DNA of 36,765 nucleotides from D37C17 sp964551815 (GCA_964551815.1 CAZKEL010000020.1:1-36765); one strand, 5' to 3'. Shown: positions 8,031-17,237, counted from the first letter of the stretch. Translations and numbers: made by a program. Notes: generated by a model from the letters alone, not told the origin.

Positions 8031-8938
8031 TGAAACCTCTGATTTTTATAGTATTATTTATGCCTTGTTTTGGGGATGTGTTTCCAACAGCGATTGGAGA
8101 ATGTACCTTGGAAATATATGGTGGGGAAGTTAAAGACATCCCGGAAATTGTGAAGCTCATTCAGGAAGAAAGCAATAAATTAATTGAAACATTGGGGAAA
8201 GTTAAGAAGCGTCCCTTCTCTGTTTATCTCACGGCAGATATGCAAGATTTTCATAAAAAATCGAAAGGCCCTGTTCCCGAATGGGGGATTGCTGTTGCAA
8301 AGCGGAATCCGGACAGAGTAATTTTAAAAGCACCGGGAATTGCCAATGTTTCCTACCCACGATTGAAGGAAGTCATCATTCATGAATTGAACCATATTTA
8401 TATGTTCCGCATACCTTATTATACTACTATGCCCTCCTGGTTTAAAGAGGGGATGGCAATGGCAGCATCAAATGAATTCTCACTGCTGCATAAACTTGAA
8501 ATATCTAAATCCCTTTGGAACGATCAAAGCCTGCCTTTACAGGGGTTACATCATTTTGGCAGAATACCAAATAATAATATAAAACTGGCTTATGGTGAGT
8601 CTGCTGCAGCTATAGAGGCATTTCATTATTATTATGGCAAAGATGCCTCTGTACTCCTTTTAGATAAAATGCGAAATGGGTTGGAATTTACAGAAGCAAT
8701 AGAGTCCATTATTGGTGAGGAGTATGTCGAGTTTCAAATTAAATTTGAACTCTATTTAGAAGAAAATTACAGTTGGGTGTTTTTGTTACGCTCAGGAAAT
8801 TACCTCTATGTTCTATTGCCTATTATCCTGGTATTAGGATTTTGGTATAAAACCCACCGTAACCGTAAAAAATTGAAGCAATGGGAAATGGAAGAAGAAC
8901 TGGAAAAATTAAAGTGGCAGGACGAATTACCCAATTAA
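8030..8938 (+). CDS. Membrane-anchored HExxH metallopeptidase-like protein (peptidase MA-like)
   Basis: Probable zinc metalloprotease outside the inner membrane. Residues 1-20 look like a signal peptide (KPLIFIVLFMPCFGDVF). The zinc site HELNH is at 118-122, and a downstream PSWFKEG (136-141) offers the third ligand Glu, as in gluzincins of the peptidase-MA type. A hydrophobic segment near 262-280 (LPIILVLGFWY) followed by KTHRNRKK should anchor the C-terminus with a cytoplasmic charged tail. I chose the ATG at 8030, which overlaps the priA TGA; a GTG at 8027 is also in frame. Substrate is unknown. It overlaps the next gene, so both are probably expressed with priA. Confidence 0.72.
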   Translation: MKPLIFIVLFMPCFGDVFPTAIGECTLEIYGGEVKDIPEIVKLIQEESNKLIETLGKVKKRPFSVYLTADMQDFHKKSKGPVPEWGIAVAKRNPDRVILKAPGIANVSYPRLKEVIIHELNHIYMFRIPYYTTMPSWFKEGMAMAASNEFSLLHKLEISKSLWNDQSLPLQGLHHFGRIPNNNIKLAYGESAAAIEAFHYYYGKDASVLLLDKMRNGLEFTEAIESIIGEEYVEFQIKFELYLEENYSWVFLLRSGNYLYVLLPIILVLGFWYKTHRNRKKLKQWEMEEELEKLKWQDELPN

Positions 8939-9804
8939 TTTTTGTCTTATTCGGCAGTTTCCTTTTTGCTGAAGGATCATACGAAGTCCTGCTGCTGCCG
9001 GGGTCCGGTAAAACGATTGCGCTCAGTAATTCAGGCACAGCTCTAAATTCAATAAATCTGACTCCCAATCCTGCATCACTCCAAATTTCTGATAAAAAAA
9101 ACATACTCTCACTGAGCAGAATTCCCGGTGGTATTTATTTTCAATCCCTGCAATCATCCCACAGATATAAAAAGGGAATAGCAACGGGAAAAGTATCATT
9201 ATTACATTATGGAAAACTTATAGACAGCAGGACAGAACAGTCCACCACGGCATTTGACCTATTGCTGGAGACTTCCTGGAAAACAGAGATAAAAGAAATA
9301 GTATCTGCCGGAGTTGCCTTGGGGTATCTCCATTCAATGCTGGCAGATTATAGCTCTCAGGTGTATTTTGGCAGTGTTGGAATCCGCAGCAGACTTTTCA
9401 GAAACCGACTGGGTATAGGGTTGTCGGTGGAAAATTTGGGTCATGTTTTACAATCATACACAGACTATAGAGAATCATTGCCTACCCTGCTGCGCTGGGC
9501 AGGCTTTTATAAACCCACTTACTTCCCTGCTGTGATTACACTTGATTGGACGAAAGGGTTAGAGACGGGAAAAACATATCTCACCGGTGGACTTGAATTT
9601 TCTCCACGAGGAAAAGTCACTCTGCGAATGGGACTTAGCAGCCACCGGAATAATTTTACCACCGGCGATTTTTATTCTGATTTCACTATGGGCTTTTCTG
9701 GAGGAATAGGCTTAGAGTTAAAACGATCGAACCTTGATATAGGTGTACTGAATCTGGGACCAGCCGGCTATATGGTTGGGATAAGTTTGATGAGGAATAA
9801 TTAA
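8881..9804 (+). CDS. PorV/PorQ-like outer-membrane beta-barrel protein
   Basis: Up to 307 residues. After a hydrophobic signal region (ITQLIFVLFGSFLFA) comes a segment like the conserved start of PorV/PorQ/UPF0164 barrels: PGSGKTIALSNSGTAL followed by TPNPASL. The rest alternates polar and hydrophobic residues in strand-like stretches and ends in IGVLNLGPAGYMVGISL, as expected of a barrel. The first in-frame ATG (8881) gives a long basic leader; a GTG at 8914 would give a more usual signal peptide (MAGRITQLIF...) and a 25-nt overlap with the upstream gene. PorV-type proteins act in type IX secretion in Bacteroidota, but no other component is in the window, so a role in secretion is only a possibility. 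Confidence 0.68.
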   Translation: MGNGRRTGKIKVAGRITQLIFVLFGSFLFAEGSYEVLLLPGSGKTIALSNSGTALNSINLTPNPASLQISDKKNILSLSRIPGGIYFQSLQSSHRYKKGIATGKVSLLHYGKLIDSRTEQSTTAFDLLLETSWKTEIKEIVSAGVALGYLHSMLADYSSQVYFGSVGIRSRLFRNRLGIGLSVENLGHVLQSYTDYRESLPTLLRWAGFYKPTYFPAVITLDWTKGLETGKTYLTGGLEFSPRGKVTLRMGLSSHRNNFTTGDFYSDFTMGFSGGIGLELKRSNLDIGVLNLGPAGYMVGISLMRNN

Positions 9805-9994
9805 AAAGTCAAATTTTTCAACCTGACTGGTCACGATACGATTAGAAAAGCATGATAACTTCTCCATGGTGTTGACAAGTTGTTATTTTTAACTGATGGA
9901 GCCTTGAATAGAAGAAAATACCTTTTCTACAAAATTTACAAATAGTAGTGAAACCATGATTACGGATTAACATCTATTCTAAGCTGTTGATTCA

Positions 9995-10810
9995 TTAGGT
10001 AAATTTCTCCAACCACTTTCCAATTTTTAAAAACACTTCTTCTTTATCCCAATCGTTATGTAGTTCATGATAAGCGCCCCTAAAACTTTCGAATATGGCC
10101 TGCTTATTATTATTGGTAAAGGATTCTGTACTATCATGATGGGTGAGGCTATCTGCGTCTCCATGTAGGAGCAAAGCAGGAAGCTGCAGCTTATGAGCAT
10201 TATCCAATGCCCATTTCCCTGATTCTAATAAATCAACAGCCAACTGTACAGAAATTCGGTCATGCACTAAGGGGTCCTTTGTATAGGCTTCAATAACCGA
10301 TTGATCTCTGGAGACTCCCATTAAATCCAAGCCATTCGGTATAGTCAATTGCGGTAAAAGGGTGTATAAAATTTTTGCAGGCAATATTTTATACCATGGA
10401 GGAGTGAAGGCAGGTTTTAGAGCAGGAGAGGCTGCAATTACACCACTAATATTCGGCTTTTTCCTAAGACAGAAATTGAGTACCAGATTCCCGCCCATAC
10501 TATGACCGTAAAGAAACGTTGGCAGCCCATCGTTTTCTTCCTGCAGGGATTGCAGTGTATAATCAATATCATCCATCACTGAATTATAGGATAAAAAATG
10601 ACCCCGCTTCCCCGGAGATTTACCATGCCCCTGCAAGTCAATGGCAGTAAGGTTTGCTCCCCAAGTCATTAAGAAATTGATTAGATGGGTATATCTTCCA
10701 CTGTGGTCACCGAGTCCATGTATAAGCAGTAAATGGGCTTTAGCTTGCTGTTCTGTTTTCCAAGATTGTTGAAATAGGCTTTGAGAAATATTTGTTTGTA
10801 ATGTCGTCAT
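9995..10810 (-). CDS. Alpha/beta hydrolase, monoacylglycerol lipase / lysophospholipase-like
   Basis: 271 residues, the size of the serine-aminopeptidase S33 / monoglyceride lipase group. LLIHGLGDHSGRY (28-40) forms the oxyanion-hole strand, IDLQGHGKSPGKRGH (57-71) is the characteristic cap-proximal motif, GHSMGG (102-107) is the nucleophile elbow with Ser104, LLLHGDADSLTHH (213-225) supplies the acid, and GAYHELHND (245-253) the histidine (about 248). It probably hydrolyses glycerolipid or lysophospholipid esters in the cytoplasm; substrate not determined. Four nt separate it from the permease stop region upstream on this strand, so they are likely co-transcribed. It lacks a signal peptide. 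Confidence 0.85.
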   Translation of the reverse strand: MTTLQTNISQSLFQQSWKTEQQAKAHLLLIHGLGDHSGRYTHLINFLMTWGANLTAIDLQGHGKSPGKRGHFLSYNSVMDDIDYTLQSLQEENDGLPTFLYGHSMGGNLVLNFCLRKKPNISGVIAASPALKPAFTPPWYKILPAKILYTLLPQLTIPNGLDLMGVSRDQSVIEAYTKDPLVHDRISVQLAVDLLESGKWALDNAHKLQLPALLLHGDADSLTHHDSTESFTNNNKQAIFESFRGAYHELHNDWDKEEVFLKIGKWLEKFT

Positions 10811-10814
10811 CTGG

Positions 10815-11609
10815 TTAAAAACCTAATAATTCGGTGAAATAATTGTAAAAAGGGCTCCATTGATCTGCAATTAATTTTATGGCAATGAGGGTGAGTGCCG
10901 TCTTAAACATGAACCGGAAAGTTTTTTCCGGAATAAAACCAAGCTCCTGCTTACCTACATTTGTGCCTACGAAAACGGCAATGGTAAGAGGCAGCAACAG
11001 CTCAATTTCACTAATATAATTAAATTCAAAAAACAGAATAAATAAGGGCATTTTCCCTATATGGCTGATGGCCTGACAGACAGCTTTGTTTGCAATGATA
11101 TTTTCCTTGGTGAGGGACCCTTTTAGAAAGAAGGGTGCGATGAGAGGGCCCGTTGCTCCAATGAATACTGTAGAAATACCGCTTAATACACCTACTCCGA
11201 AAAAATGTGGATGATCTGTGGATACCTTATGCCTTTTTCCAAACAGGAACCAGAGAATGAAAATTCCTATAAAGGTTTTGAGGAAATCCACTTTCAACTC
11301 TGCTGCTGAGTTCAAATTGAAAAAGTACATGAGACTAAAAATGATTGCAGATGCCGCCAGCAACCCCATAACCGCACCGGGAAAGTATTGGGAGATTATA
11401 TCCTTTTTGATATGAGTGCGAAATACAAAACTACGGGTAAGATTGGATATGAGCTGCACCACACCGTGGAGAGCCACCACCATATACCCTTCAGGGATCA
11501 TAATAGCCATAATACCCAGCAAAATAATCCCACCAGCCATACCCAACACTGCCGAAATGGAAGAGGTAATCAAAGCGGCGAATATTAATATCAGGATATC
11601 ACTACTCAT
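10815..11609 (-). CDS. TauE/SafE-family membrane permease
   Basis: 264 residues, mostly hydrophobic with about seven or eight predicted membrane segments. The start (LIFAALITSSISAVLGMAGGIILLG) and the second half (VGVLSGISTVFIGATGPLIAPFFLKG) show the twofold repeat with Gly-rich re-entrant motifs typical of TauE/SafE (DUF81) exporters. Members move sulfite, sulfoacetate or other organic anions; the substrate here cannot be read. It lies between kbl and the hydrolase on the same strand, 87 nt after kbl. Confidence 0.8.
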   Translation of the reverse strand: MSSDILILIFAALITSSISAVLGMAGGIILLGIMAIMIPEGYMVVALHGVVQLISNLTRSFVFRTHIKKDIISQYFPGAVMGLLAASAIIFSLMYFFNLNSAAELKVDFLKTFIGIFILWFLFGKRHKVSTDHPHFFGVGVLSGISTVFIGATGPLIAPFFLKGSLTKENIIANKAVCQAISHIGKMPLFILFFEFNYISEIELLLPLTIAVFVGTNVGKQELGFIPEKTFRFMFKTALTLIAIKLIADQWSPFYNYFTELLGF

Positions 11610-11696
11610 CTACTTTTTTTATCACGAAAAAACATGCAGATCTAAAAAGTAAACAAGGATTAAAAAATTAATATTTGGTGATTTTCCCGGGATAAA

Positions 11697-12872
11697 CTAA
11701 CTGATAACCTTATATTTTTTTCCCACTTTTATAAAGGCTGCGATGGCATTGTCCAGATGCTCACGGGTATGGGCAGCGCTAATCTGCACTCGAATTCTGG
11801 CTTCTCCCTTAGGAACCACCGGGAAGGAAAACCCAATTACATAAATACCTTCAGCCAGCATATCGCGGGCAATATCCTGTGCCAGCCTGGCATCACCTAA
11901 CATGATAGGAACAATGGGATGTTCACCAGATTTTATTTCAAATCCTGCTTCTGTCATTTTTCCCCGGAAATAGCCGGTGTTATCCTCTAACCTGTCGCAA
12001 AGCTCTGTCGTTGAAGACAACATTTCCAGAACTGCAATTGAAGTGGTAACTATTGCAGGAGCTACCGTATTACTGAATAAATAGGGGCGTGACCGCTGAC
12101 GGAGTATGTCAATAATCTCCTGTTTTCCCGAAGTGAATCCGCCGGACGCTCCTCCCAGCGCTTTTCCTAAGGTAGAGGTAACAATATCCACCTTGTCCAT
12201 CACATTGCAATGTTCAATAGATCCTCTGCCCGTTTTGCCAAAAAAACCGGTAGCATGAGAATCATCTACCATAACCAGGGCATCGTACTTTTCAGCGAGT
12301 TTGCAAATAGTTTCCAATTTGGCGACAAATCCATCCATGGAAAAAACACCGTCGGTGGCAATGAGTCGGGTACGGGCATCCTGGGTATTTTGGAGAATAC
12401 TCTCCAACTCCTCCATATCTGAATTTGGATAACGGTGCCGCTGTGCCTTACATAAACGGATACCATCAATAATGGATGCGTGGTTCAATGCATCAGAAAT
12501 TACTGCATCCTCAGGGCCCAAAATAGTTTCAAAAAGTCCACCATTTGCATCAAAACAGGAGGTATATAAAATGGTATCCTCAGTCTGTAGAAATGCAGAA
12601 ATTTTTTCTTCTAACTCCTTATGTATTGATTGAGTACCACAGATAAACCGAACTGAACTAAGCCCAAAGCCCCATTTTTCTACTCCGTCTTTCGCTGCCT
12701 GTATGAGCCGGGGATGATTGGCTAGACCCAGATAATTATTGGCACAAAAATTGAGTACACTCCTATTGTTTACCTGAATTTCTGCATTTTGCTGAGATTG
12801 AATGATTCGTTCCTGTTTAAATAATCCTCCATCCTCAATTGCCGCCAAGTCATTTTGAAGGCGTTCTAGCAT
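11697..12872 (-). CDS. kbl: Glycine C-acetyltransferase (2-amino-3-ketobutyrate CoA ligase)
   Basis: PLP enzyme that splits 2-amino-3-ketobutyrate with CoA into glycine and acetyl-CoA. 391 residues. NFCANNYLGLANHP (41-54) is the alpha-oxoamine synthase N-terminal motif, VDDSHATGFFG (202-212) binds the cofactor, and STLGKALGGASGG (233-245) contains the Schiff-base lysine (K237). The related 8-amino-7-oxononanoate synthases share the fold, but the sequence and the adjacent threonine dehydrogenase favour Kbl. A GGAG Shine-Dalgarno precedes the ATG. It lies 12 nt downstream of tdh on the same strand. Confidence 0.95.
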   Translation of the reverse strand: MLERLQNDLAAIEDGGLFKQERIIQSQQNAEIQVNNRSVLNFCANNYLGLANHPRLIQAAKDGVEKWGFGLSSVRFICGTQSIHKELEEKISAFLQTEDTILYTSCFDANGGLFETILGPEDAVISDALNHASIIDGIRLCKAQRHRYPNSDMEELESILQNTQDARTRLIATDGVFSMDGFVAKLETICKLAEKYDALVMVDDSHATGFFGKTGRGSIEHCNVMDKVDIVTSTLGKALGGASGGFTSGKQEIIDILRQRSRPYLFSNTVAPAIVTTSIAVLEMLSSTTELCDRLEDNTGYFRGKMTEAGFEIKSGEHPIVPIMLGDARLAQDIARDMLAEGIYVIGFSFPVVPKGEARIRVQISAAHTREHLDNAIAAFIKVGKKYKVIS

Positions 12873-12884
12873 AGTTGCTCCATT

Positions 12885-13904
12885 TTAATTTTTGTACATT
12901 TCTTTTAGATCGGGGACCAGATAGTTTCGCAATCCATTATCCAGATCATGTTCTGGTTTCCATTGCCAATCTTCTCTTGCTTTTGAATCGTCTGTATCCA
13001 TGGGCCAGCTGTCCACCATTTCCTGTCTTTTTTCCGTGATGCGATAAGTTATATCTGCATGGGGAAAATGCTCTGATACCTTTTTGCGGAACGCTTCCGC
13101 AGAAGGGGCAAATGAACGGATATTATAAACGGTTCTGCTGAGATTTTCTGAAGAAGCAGACATAATAGACGTTATAGCACGGATGGCATCTGGCATCGTC
13201 ATGAAGGGAATTTGCGTATCTTCCCCTACGAAACATTGGTAAGGCTCGCCCTTTGCAGCAGCATGCAGCATCTCAGGAATATAGTCTGAGGTGCCTGCTG
13301 TGGGAATGGTTTTTGATGAAATGATTCCGGGGAACCTGATACTGCGGAAGTCAATAAAACATTGGCGGTTTTCTGCTCCCAGTCTTTGAAAGTAGTGCAT
13401 GTAATAATGCCCTAAATGTTCGCAGTAGAGCTTATTACAGCCATACATTGTGGATGGATTTCGGTGACTGTCTTCCTGAATTGCTCCCGCATTGATCTTA
13501 GCTTCTTTCCCGGAAAATCCATATACTGCAATAGAGCTGGGAAAGAAAAATTTTACCGGAACTCCTCTGCTGCGCCCCTGCTCTACTGCCAGATTCAGAA
13601 GGTTTAGAGTACCACCTACATTTACATCATGGGCAGCACGGGGAGAAAATTCTGCTCTTGTAGAAAGGAGGGCTGCCAAATGGTAAATAGCCTCAAACTC
13701 ATATTCACCATTTAACTGTTCAATCAGCCCTTGATCTAAAATGTTACCAATGAGTTCTTCATAAGCATAGGAAGAAATCGCTTTATCCAGGGGATTTAAA
13801 TCCAAAGCGACAATATTCACATTATTTTGGGCATGCAGTGCTGTTATGAGTCCGTGACCCATTTCTCCGTTTGCGCCGGTAATTAATATGGCGGATTTTC
13901 GCAT
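12885..13904 (-). CDS. tdh: L-threonine 3-dehydrogenase, SDR (epimerase-like) type
   Basis: Oxidises threonine to 2-amino-3-ketobutyrate with NAD+, supplying Kbl. From the ATG at 13904 the protein has 339 residues with GANGEMG (10-16) as the Rossmann glycine motif and catalytic Tyr154/Lys158 in STMYGCNK. This is the extended SDR, epimerase-like Tdh rather than the zinc alcohol-dehydrogenase type. An in-frame ATG lies farther upstream (13961), but 13904 has a good Shine-Dalgarno (AAGGA, 13912-13916, 7 nt away) and begins at the conserved MRKSAILITG. Tdh followed by Kbl is a classic threonine catabolism pair. The upstream gene is divergent. Confidence 0.93.
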   Translation of the reverse strand: MRKSAILITGANGEMGHGLITALHAQNNVNIVALDLNPLDKAISSYAYEELIGNILDQGLIEQLNGEYEFEAIYHLAALLSTRAEFSPRAAHDVNVGGTLNLLNLAVEQGRSRGVPVKFFFPSSIAVYGFSGKEAKINAGAIQEDSHRNPSTMYGCNKLYCEHLGHYYMHYFQRLGAENRQCFIDFRSIRFPGIISSKTIPTAGTSDYIPEMLHAAAKGEPYQCFVGEDTQIPFMTMPDAIRAITSIMSASSENLSRTVYNIRSFAPSAEAFRKKVSEHFPHADITYRITEKRQEMVDSWPMDTDDSKAREDWQWKPEHDLDNGLRNYLVPDLKEMYKN

Positions 13905-13991
13905 GTCTATGTCCTTTTTTGACTTTTGATGGAAGGGATAATTTACACGAATTGGATTCATTCCCCCTTGGTTTGCATCTGAATACCCAGA

Positions 13992-13999
13992 TAATTTTT
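13992..13999 (+). promoter_or_regulatory. TAATTTTT box just upstream of the EEP lipoprotein start
   Basis: Matches the Bacteroidota-type -7 box TAnnTTTG at 7 of 8 positions and ends 3 nt before the ATG. A TTG lies 21 nt upstream, an acceptable -33 spacing. If functional, the mRNA would be leaderless or nearly so. Confidence 0.3.
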
Positions 14000-14002
14000 C
14001 CC

Positions 14003-14902
14003 ATGATTAAGGCATGTATTGTAGTTACCCTCATCCTGTTTTTTCTCTCTTGTGCAAGGGATACCCTCACGCCAGAAGAAGACAATCATACTTTCGGCAG
14101 CGACACCACACTTGATATAGCCACCTGGAATATTGAAAACTTCCCGAAGCAAAGTGGCAAAACCGTGGACTATATTCAGAAATTAACAGACACTATGGAT
14201 GTAGATATCATTGCCCTGCAGGAAATTGGAGATGAAGAATACTTTAACAGCCTGGTATCCCAATTATCAGGGTGGAATGGATTTCGTCAGGAGAATTCAT
14301 GGGGTTTGGCATATTTGTATAAATCTGAGATCCAGGTTCAATCCATTCAGGAAATAGCACAACTGGATGATTACAATCTTACCCGAACACCCTTGATGAT
14401 GGAATTTATCTGGGCCGGAGAAACCATCTATCTCATTAACAACCATTATAAATGTTGTGGTGACGGCATTATTCAGAATGTTTATAATGATGAGGAGTAT
14501 CGGCGGCAGCAATCCTGCATTCTCACTAAGAACTATATTGATGCCAATCTTGCAAATGAGAATGTAATATTGGTGGGTGATTTGAACGATGAACTGAATG
14601 ACCCGGATACCCATAATGTATTTATCAGTTTTATCAATGATAATGAGAACTTTCTTTTTGTTGATGAGGACATTGCTTTTGGCAGCGAGACGCACTGGTC
14701 ATATCCCGGTTGGCCCAGCCATTTAGATCATATTCTCATTACGAATGAGCTGTTTGACAACTTTAATAAGCCAGATGCAAACGTTACCACTGTGAAATTA
14801 GAAGAAGTGTTAACAGGAGGTTGGACAGAATATGAAAAATATGTGTCTGATCACCGGCCGGTAGCAGTACGGCTGGTCTTTGACAATGAATCATCAGATT
14901 AG
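14003..14902 (+). CDS. Endonuclease/exonuclease/phosphatase-family lipoprotein
   Basis: The start at ATG 14003 gives a short N-region, a hydrophobic core and FLSC, a plausible lipobox with Cys17, so a membrane-tethered extracytoplasmic protein of 299 residues is predicted. The EEP fold residues are present in order: WNIENFP (Asn43), ALQEIGD (Glu74), NNHYK, GDLNDE, SHLDHIL and SDHRPV, covering the metal-binding, catalytic Asp-His and terminal SDH motifs. Members cleave DNA, RNA or phosphoesters; the substrate here is unknown, and a periplasmic or surface nuclease for nutrient acquisition is inference. The reading frame is open upstream to a TTG at 13919, but that would bury the signal peptide. 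No Shine-Dalgarno; a TAATTTTT box ends 3 nt before the ATG. Confidence 0.82.
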   Translation: MIKACIVVTLILFFLSCARDTLTPEEDNHTFGSDTTLDIATWNIENFPKQSGKTVDYIQKLTDTMDVDIIALQEIGDEEYFNSLVSQLSGWNGFRQENSWGLAYLYKSEIQVQSIQEIAQLDDYNLTRTPLMMEFIWAGETIYLINNHYKCCGDGIIQNVYNDEEYRRQQSCILTKNYIDANLANENVILVGDLNDELNDPDTHNVFISFINDNENFLFVDEDIAFGSETHWSYPGWPSHLDHILITNELFDNFNKPDANVTTVKLEEVLTGGWTEYEKYVSDHRPVAVRLVFDNESSD

Positions 14903-14978
14903 GAATCATATATTTTTCTACTGATATCCATCCCCCTAAATTCCCCATCAAATTTGAGCAAAAATCAAGAGGATTCAA

Positions 14979-16448
14979 TTGTCAAAAGGAGTTACCCCTA
15001 AGTCAGAAGATTACGCCCGCTGGTACACAGATGTGATTACCAAAGCGGAAATGGCAGATTACGGACCTGTGAAAGGCACCATGGTTATCAGACCCTATGG
15101 TTTTAGTGTTTGGGACAGCATTAAAGAGGCCTTTGATAAACGCTTTAAAGAGACAGGACATGTAAACGCCTACTTCCCCTTATTTATTCCTAAATCCTTT
15201 TTATCAAAGGAAGCAGACCATGTAGAAGGGTTCGCCAAAGAATGTGCGGTAGTCACCCATTCAAGGTTGAAATCTGCTGAAGATGGCGGTGTGATAGTTG
15301 ACCCGGACTCTAAACTGGAAGAGGAAGTCATTGTACGGCCAACTTCTGAAACCGTGATTTGGTCAATGTATAAAAAATGGATAAATTCCTACAGAGACCT
15401 CCCGCTTCTTATCAATCAATGGGCAAATGTCGTCCGTTGGGAAATGCGTACCCGCCTCTTTTTGCGCACCAGTGAATTTCTTTGGCAGGAAGGGCATACT
15501 GCACATTCCTCAGAAAAAGAAGCAGTGGAAGAAACACTGAAAATTTTAGACATTTACAAGGAAGTAGCCGAATCAATATTAGCAATTCCTGTATTGACTG
15601 GATTAAAATCTGAAGCAGAGCGTTTTGCGGGAGCTGTTGACACTTACTGCATTGAAGCCATGATGGGTGACAAACGGGCACTACAGGCAGGAACCTCACA
15701 TTATTTAGGACAGAATTTTGCCAAAGCCTTCGACGTAAAATTCCAAAACGAGAATAATCAGGAAGAATTGGTCTATGCTACCAGCTGGGGCGTAAGTACT
15801 CGTCTTGTAGGTGCTCTCATTATGGTGCATGGTGATGATAAAGGGCTAAGACTCCCGCCGAAGGTTTCTCCCATTCAGGTGGTGATTATCCCCATTTTTA
15901 AAACAGAGGAAAATCTTAAAGAAATTGAACATTATTTAACACCCTTTACCACTGCACTAAAAACCACTGGTATTCGGTTTCAAATTGACCGCCGGTTGAA
16001 GATGTCTCCCGGGTTTAAATTTAATGAATGGGAAATGAAGGGGGTTCCGGTAAGAATTGAAGTGGGTTCCAGGGATATGGAGAAGAATTCACTTTTCTGT
16101 GCCAGAAGAGATACAGGTGAAAAACAACCCATAGTTTTAGATGGTGCCTCAGAAAAGGTGGTAACCATGCTGGATGACATTCAATCCAATTTGTATAATC
16201 AGGCATTGAAATTCAGAGAGGATAACACTTTCACCGTCAAAAATTATGATGAATTCAAAAATCAGATTGAAGATGGTGGGTTTATCCGCTGTGGATGGGA
16301 TGGCGTGCCTGCTTCTGAAATGCAGATTAAAGCTGATACCAAGGCCACCATCCGGTGTATACTTTCTGATGGCAAGATTGAAAATCTGAAGTGTGTGTAT
16401 TCCGGAAAACCTGCCAAATATGAAGTGATTTACGCCAAAGCCTATTAA
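14979..16448 (+). CDS. proS: Prolyl-tRNA synthetase, archaeal/eukaryote-type
   Basis: Charges tRNA-Pro. 489 residues, the short form without the YbaK-like editing insertion found in the classical bacterial enzyme. It begins with the type signature DYARWYTDVITKAE followed by GTMVIRPYGFSVWD. Class II motif 2 is RWEMRTRLFLRTSEFLWQEGHT (about 150-171), with motif 3 near ATSWGVSTRLVGALIMVHGD. The C-terminal domain ends GKPAKYEVIYAKAY. In this type four Cys usually bind zinc; here two of the expected positions appear to be Ser (ASE, and CVYSGKPA), so the site looks degenerate. It starts with TTG, supported by AAGAGGA at 14967-14973. Confidence 0.95.
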   Translation: MSKGVTPKSEDYARWYTDVITKAEMADYGPVKGTMVIRPYGFSVWDSIKEAFDKRFKETGHVNAYFPLFIPKSFLSKEADHVEGFAKECAVVTHSRLKSAEDGGVIVDPDSKLEEEVIVRPTSETVIWSMYKKWINSYRDLPLLINQWANVVRWEMRTRLFLRTSEFLWQEGHTAHSSEKEAVEETLKILDIYKEVAESILAIPVLTGLKSEAERFAGAVDTYCIEAMMGDKRALQAGTSHYLGQNFAKAFDVKFQNENNQEELVYATSWGVSTRLVGALIMVHGDDKGLRLPPKVSPIQVVIIPIFKTEENLKEIEHYLTPFTTALKTTGIRFQIDRRLKMSPGFKFNEWEMKGVPVRIEVGSRDMEKNSLFCARRDTGEKQPIVLDGASEKVVTMLDDIQSNLYNQALKFREDNTFTVKNYDEFKNQIEDGGFIRCGWDGVPASEMQIKADTKATIRCILSDGKIENLKCVYSGKPAKYEVIYAKAY

Positions 16449-16475
16449 AGAAGGAAATTTTCCTTTCCCCTTCCG

Positions 16476-17237
16476 GTGCTGATTGCTACCAATGCCCTTG
16501 TATTAAAATCCATCCCCTTTGGGGATACCAGTATTATTTCCCGACTTTTTACGGAATCAGAAGGAAAGATATCCGTACTGGCAAAAGGAGCTTGGCGGAA
16601 AAAGTCCACTACGGGGGCGGTTCTGGAGCCTATGAATCATATTCAGCTGCAATATTATCATAAGGATAGCAGGGAAATACAAATTCTGAAGGACTGCAGT
16701 TTTTCCACTAAATACTCTCATATCAGAAACAATCTTCACAGAACCCTGTTTGGATTTGCAGTGGTAGAAATGCTGGATAAATCCACCTTGGATAACAATC
16801 CCTCTCCTGTTCTCTACCGACTGGGTTGGAGAATATTGGAAAAATTAAATGAAAACAAAAGCGATGTTTTTCTGGTTTTTGCTTTTTTTTTATATCAGTT
16901 ATCCCTGAGGATTGGGTTCATGCCGGAAATAAAACAGTGCAGAAAATGTAAAACCCGATTATCCTCCTGTTTATTTGATGAACAGTTGGGAGAATTAATT
17001 TGCCTGGAATGCTCTCCACAGGGTAAACTACAGCTGGAGGAAAAGAATATGGCTTTTCTTCGACAACTGGAAATTCTACATTTGGATGAATTGGAAACAA
17101 TTACACCTGACAGACATTCAGTATTACATGCAATACAGTTTCTCGAAAGCTTTACACAATTTCATATTGAAAGCCTGCGGAAGATGAAATCACTTCCCCT
17201 GGCAAATAAACTCATTTTTTCTGAGGGAATACACTAA
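16476..17237 (+). CDS. recO: DNA repair protein RecO
   Basis: Mediator that helps RecR load RecA on SSB-coated single-stranded DNA. 253 residues, normal size. The N-terminal OB fold is recognisable (NALVLKSIPFGDTSIISRLFTESEGKI), followed by a helical region and a four-Cys zinc motif in CRKCKTRL ... CLEC (155, 158, 176, 179). The start is GTG at 16476; no close Shine-Dalgarno. The stop TAA overlaps the rhomboid ATG by one base, so the two are probably translationally coupled. Confidence 0.93.
   Translation: MLIATNALVLKSIPFGDTSIISRLFTESEGKISVLAKGAWRKKSTTGAVLEPMNHIQLQYYHKDSREIQILKDCSFSTKYSHIRNNLHRTLFGFAVVEMLDKSTLDNNPSPVLYRLGWRILEKLNENKSDVFLVFAFFLYQLSLRIGFMPEIKQCRKCKTRLSSCLFDEQLGELICLECSPQGKLQLEEKNMAFLRQLEILHLDELETITPDRHSVLHAIQFLESFTQFHIESLRKMKSLPLANKLIFSEGIH

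Noticed and set aside
9805..9994. Possible terminator between the convergent barrel and hydrolase genes
   Set aside because: Only weak stems (for example AACTT/AAGTT near 9856-9881) before a short T-run; not strong enough to call. No gene was seen in this gap.
13905..13961. Upstream in-frame start of tdh
   Set aside because: The extra 19 residues do not resemble the family, and the ATG at 13904 has a good Shine-Dalgarno and the conserved N-terminus.
14297..14695. 132-codon open frame antisense to the EEP lipoprotein gene
   Set aside because: Opposite strand of a gene with intact family motifs; no ribosome site and no recognisable product.
16451..16465. AAGGAAATTTTCCTT palindrome between proS and recO as a terminator
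   Set aside because: There is no loop or T-run, and recO follows within 11 nt; more likely chance AT-rich symmetry.
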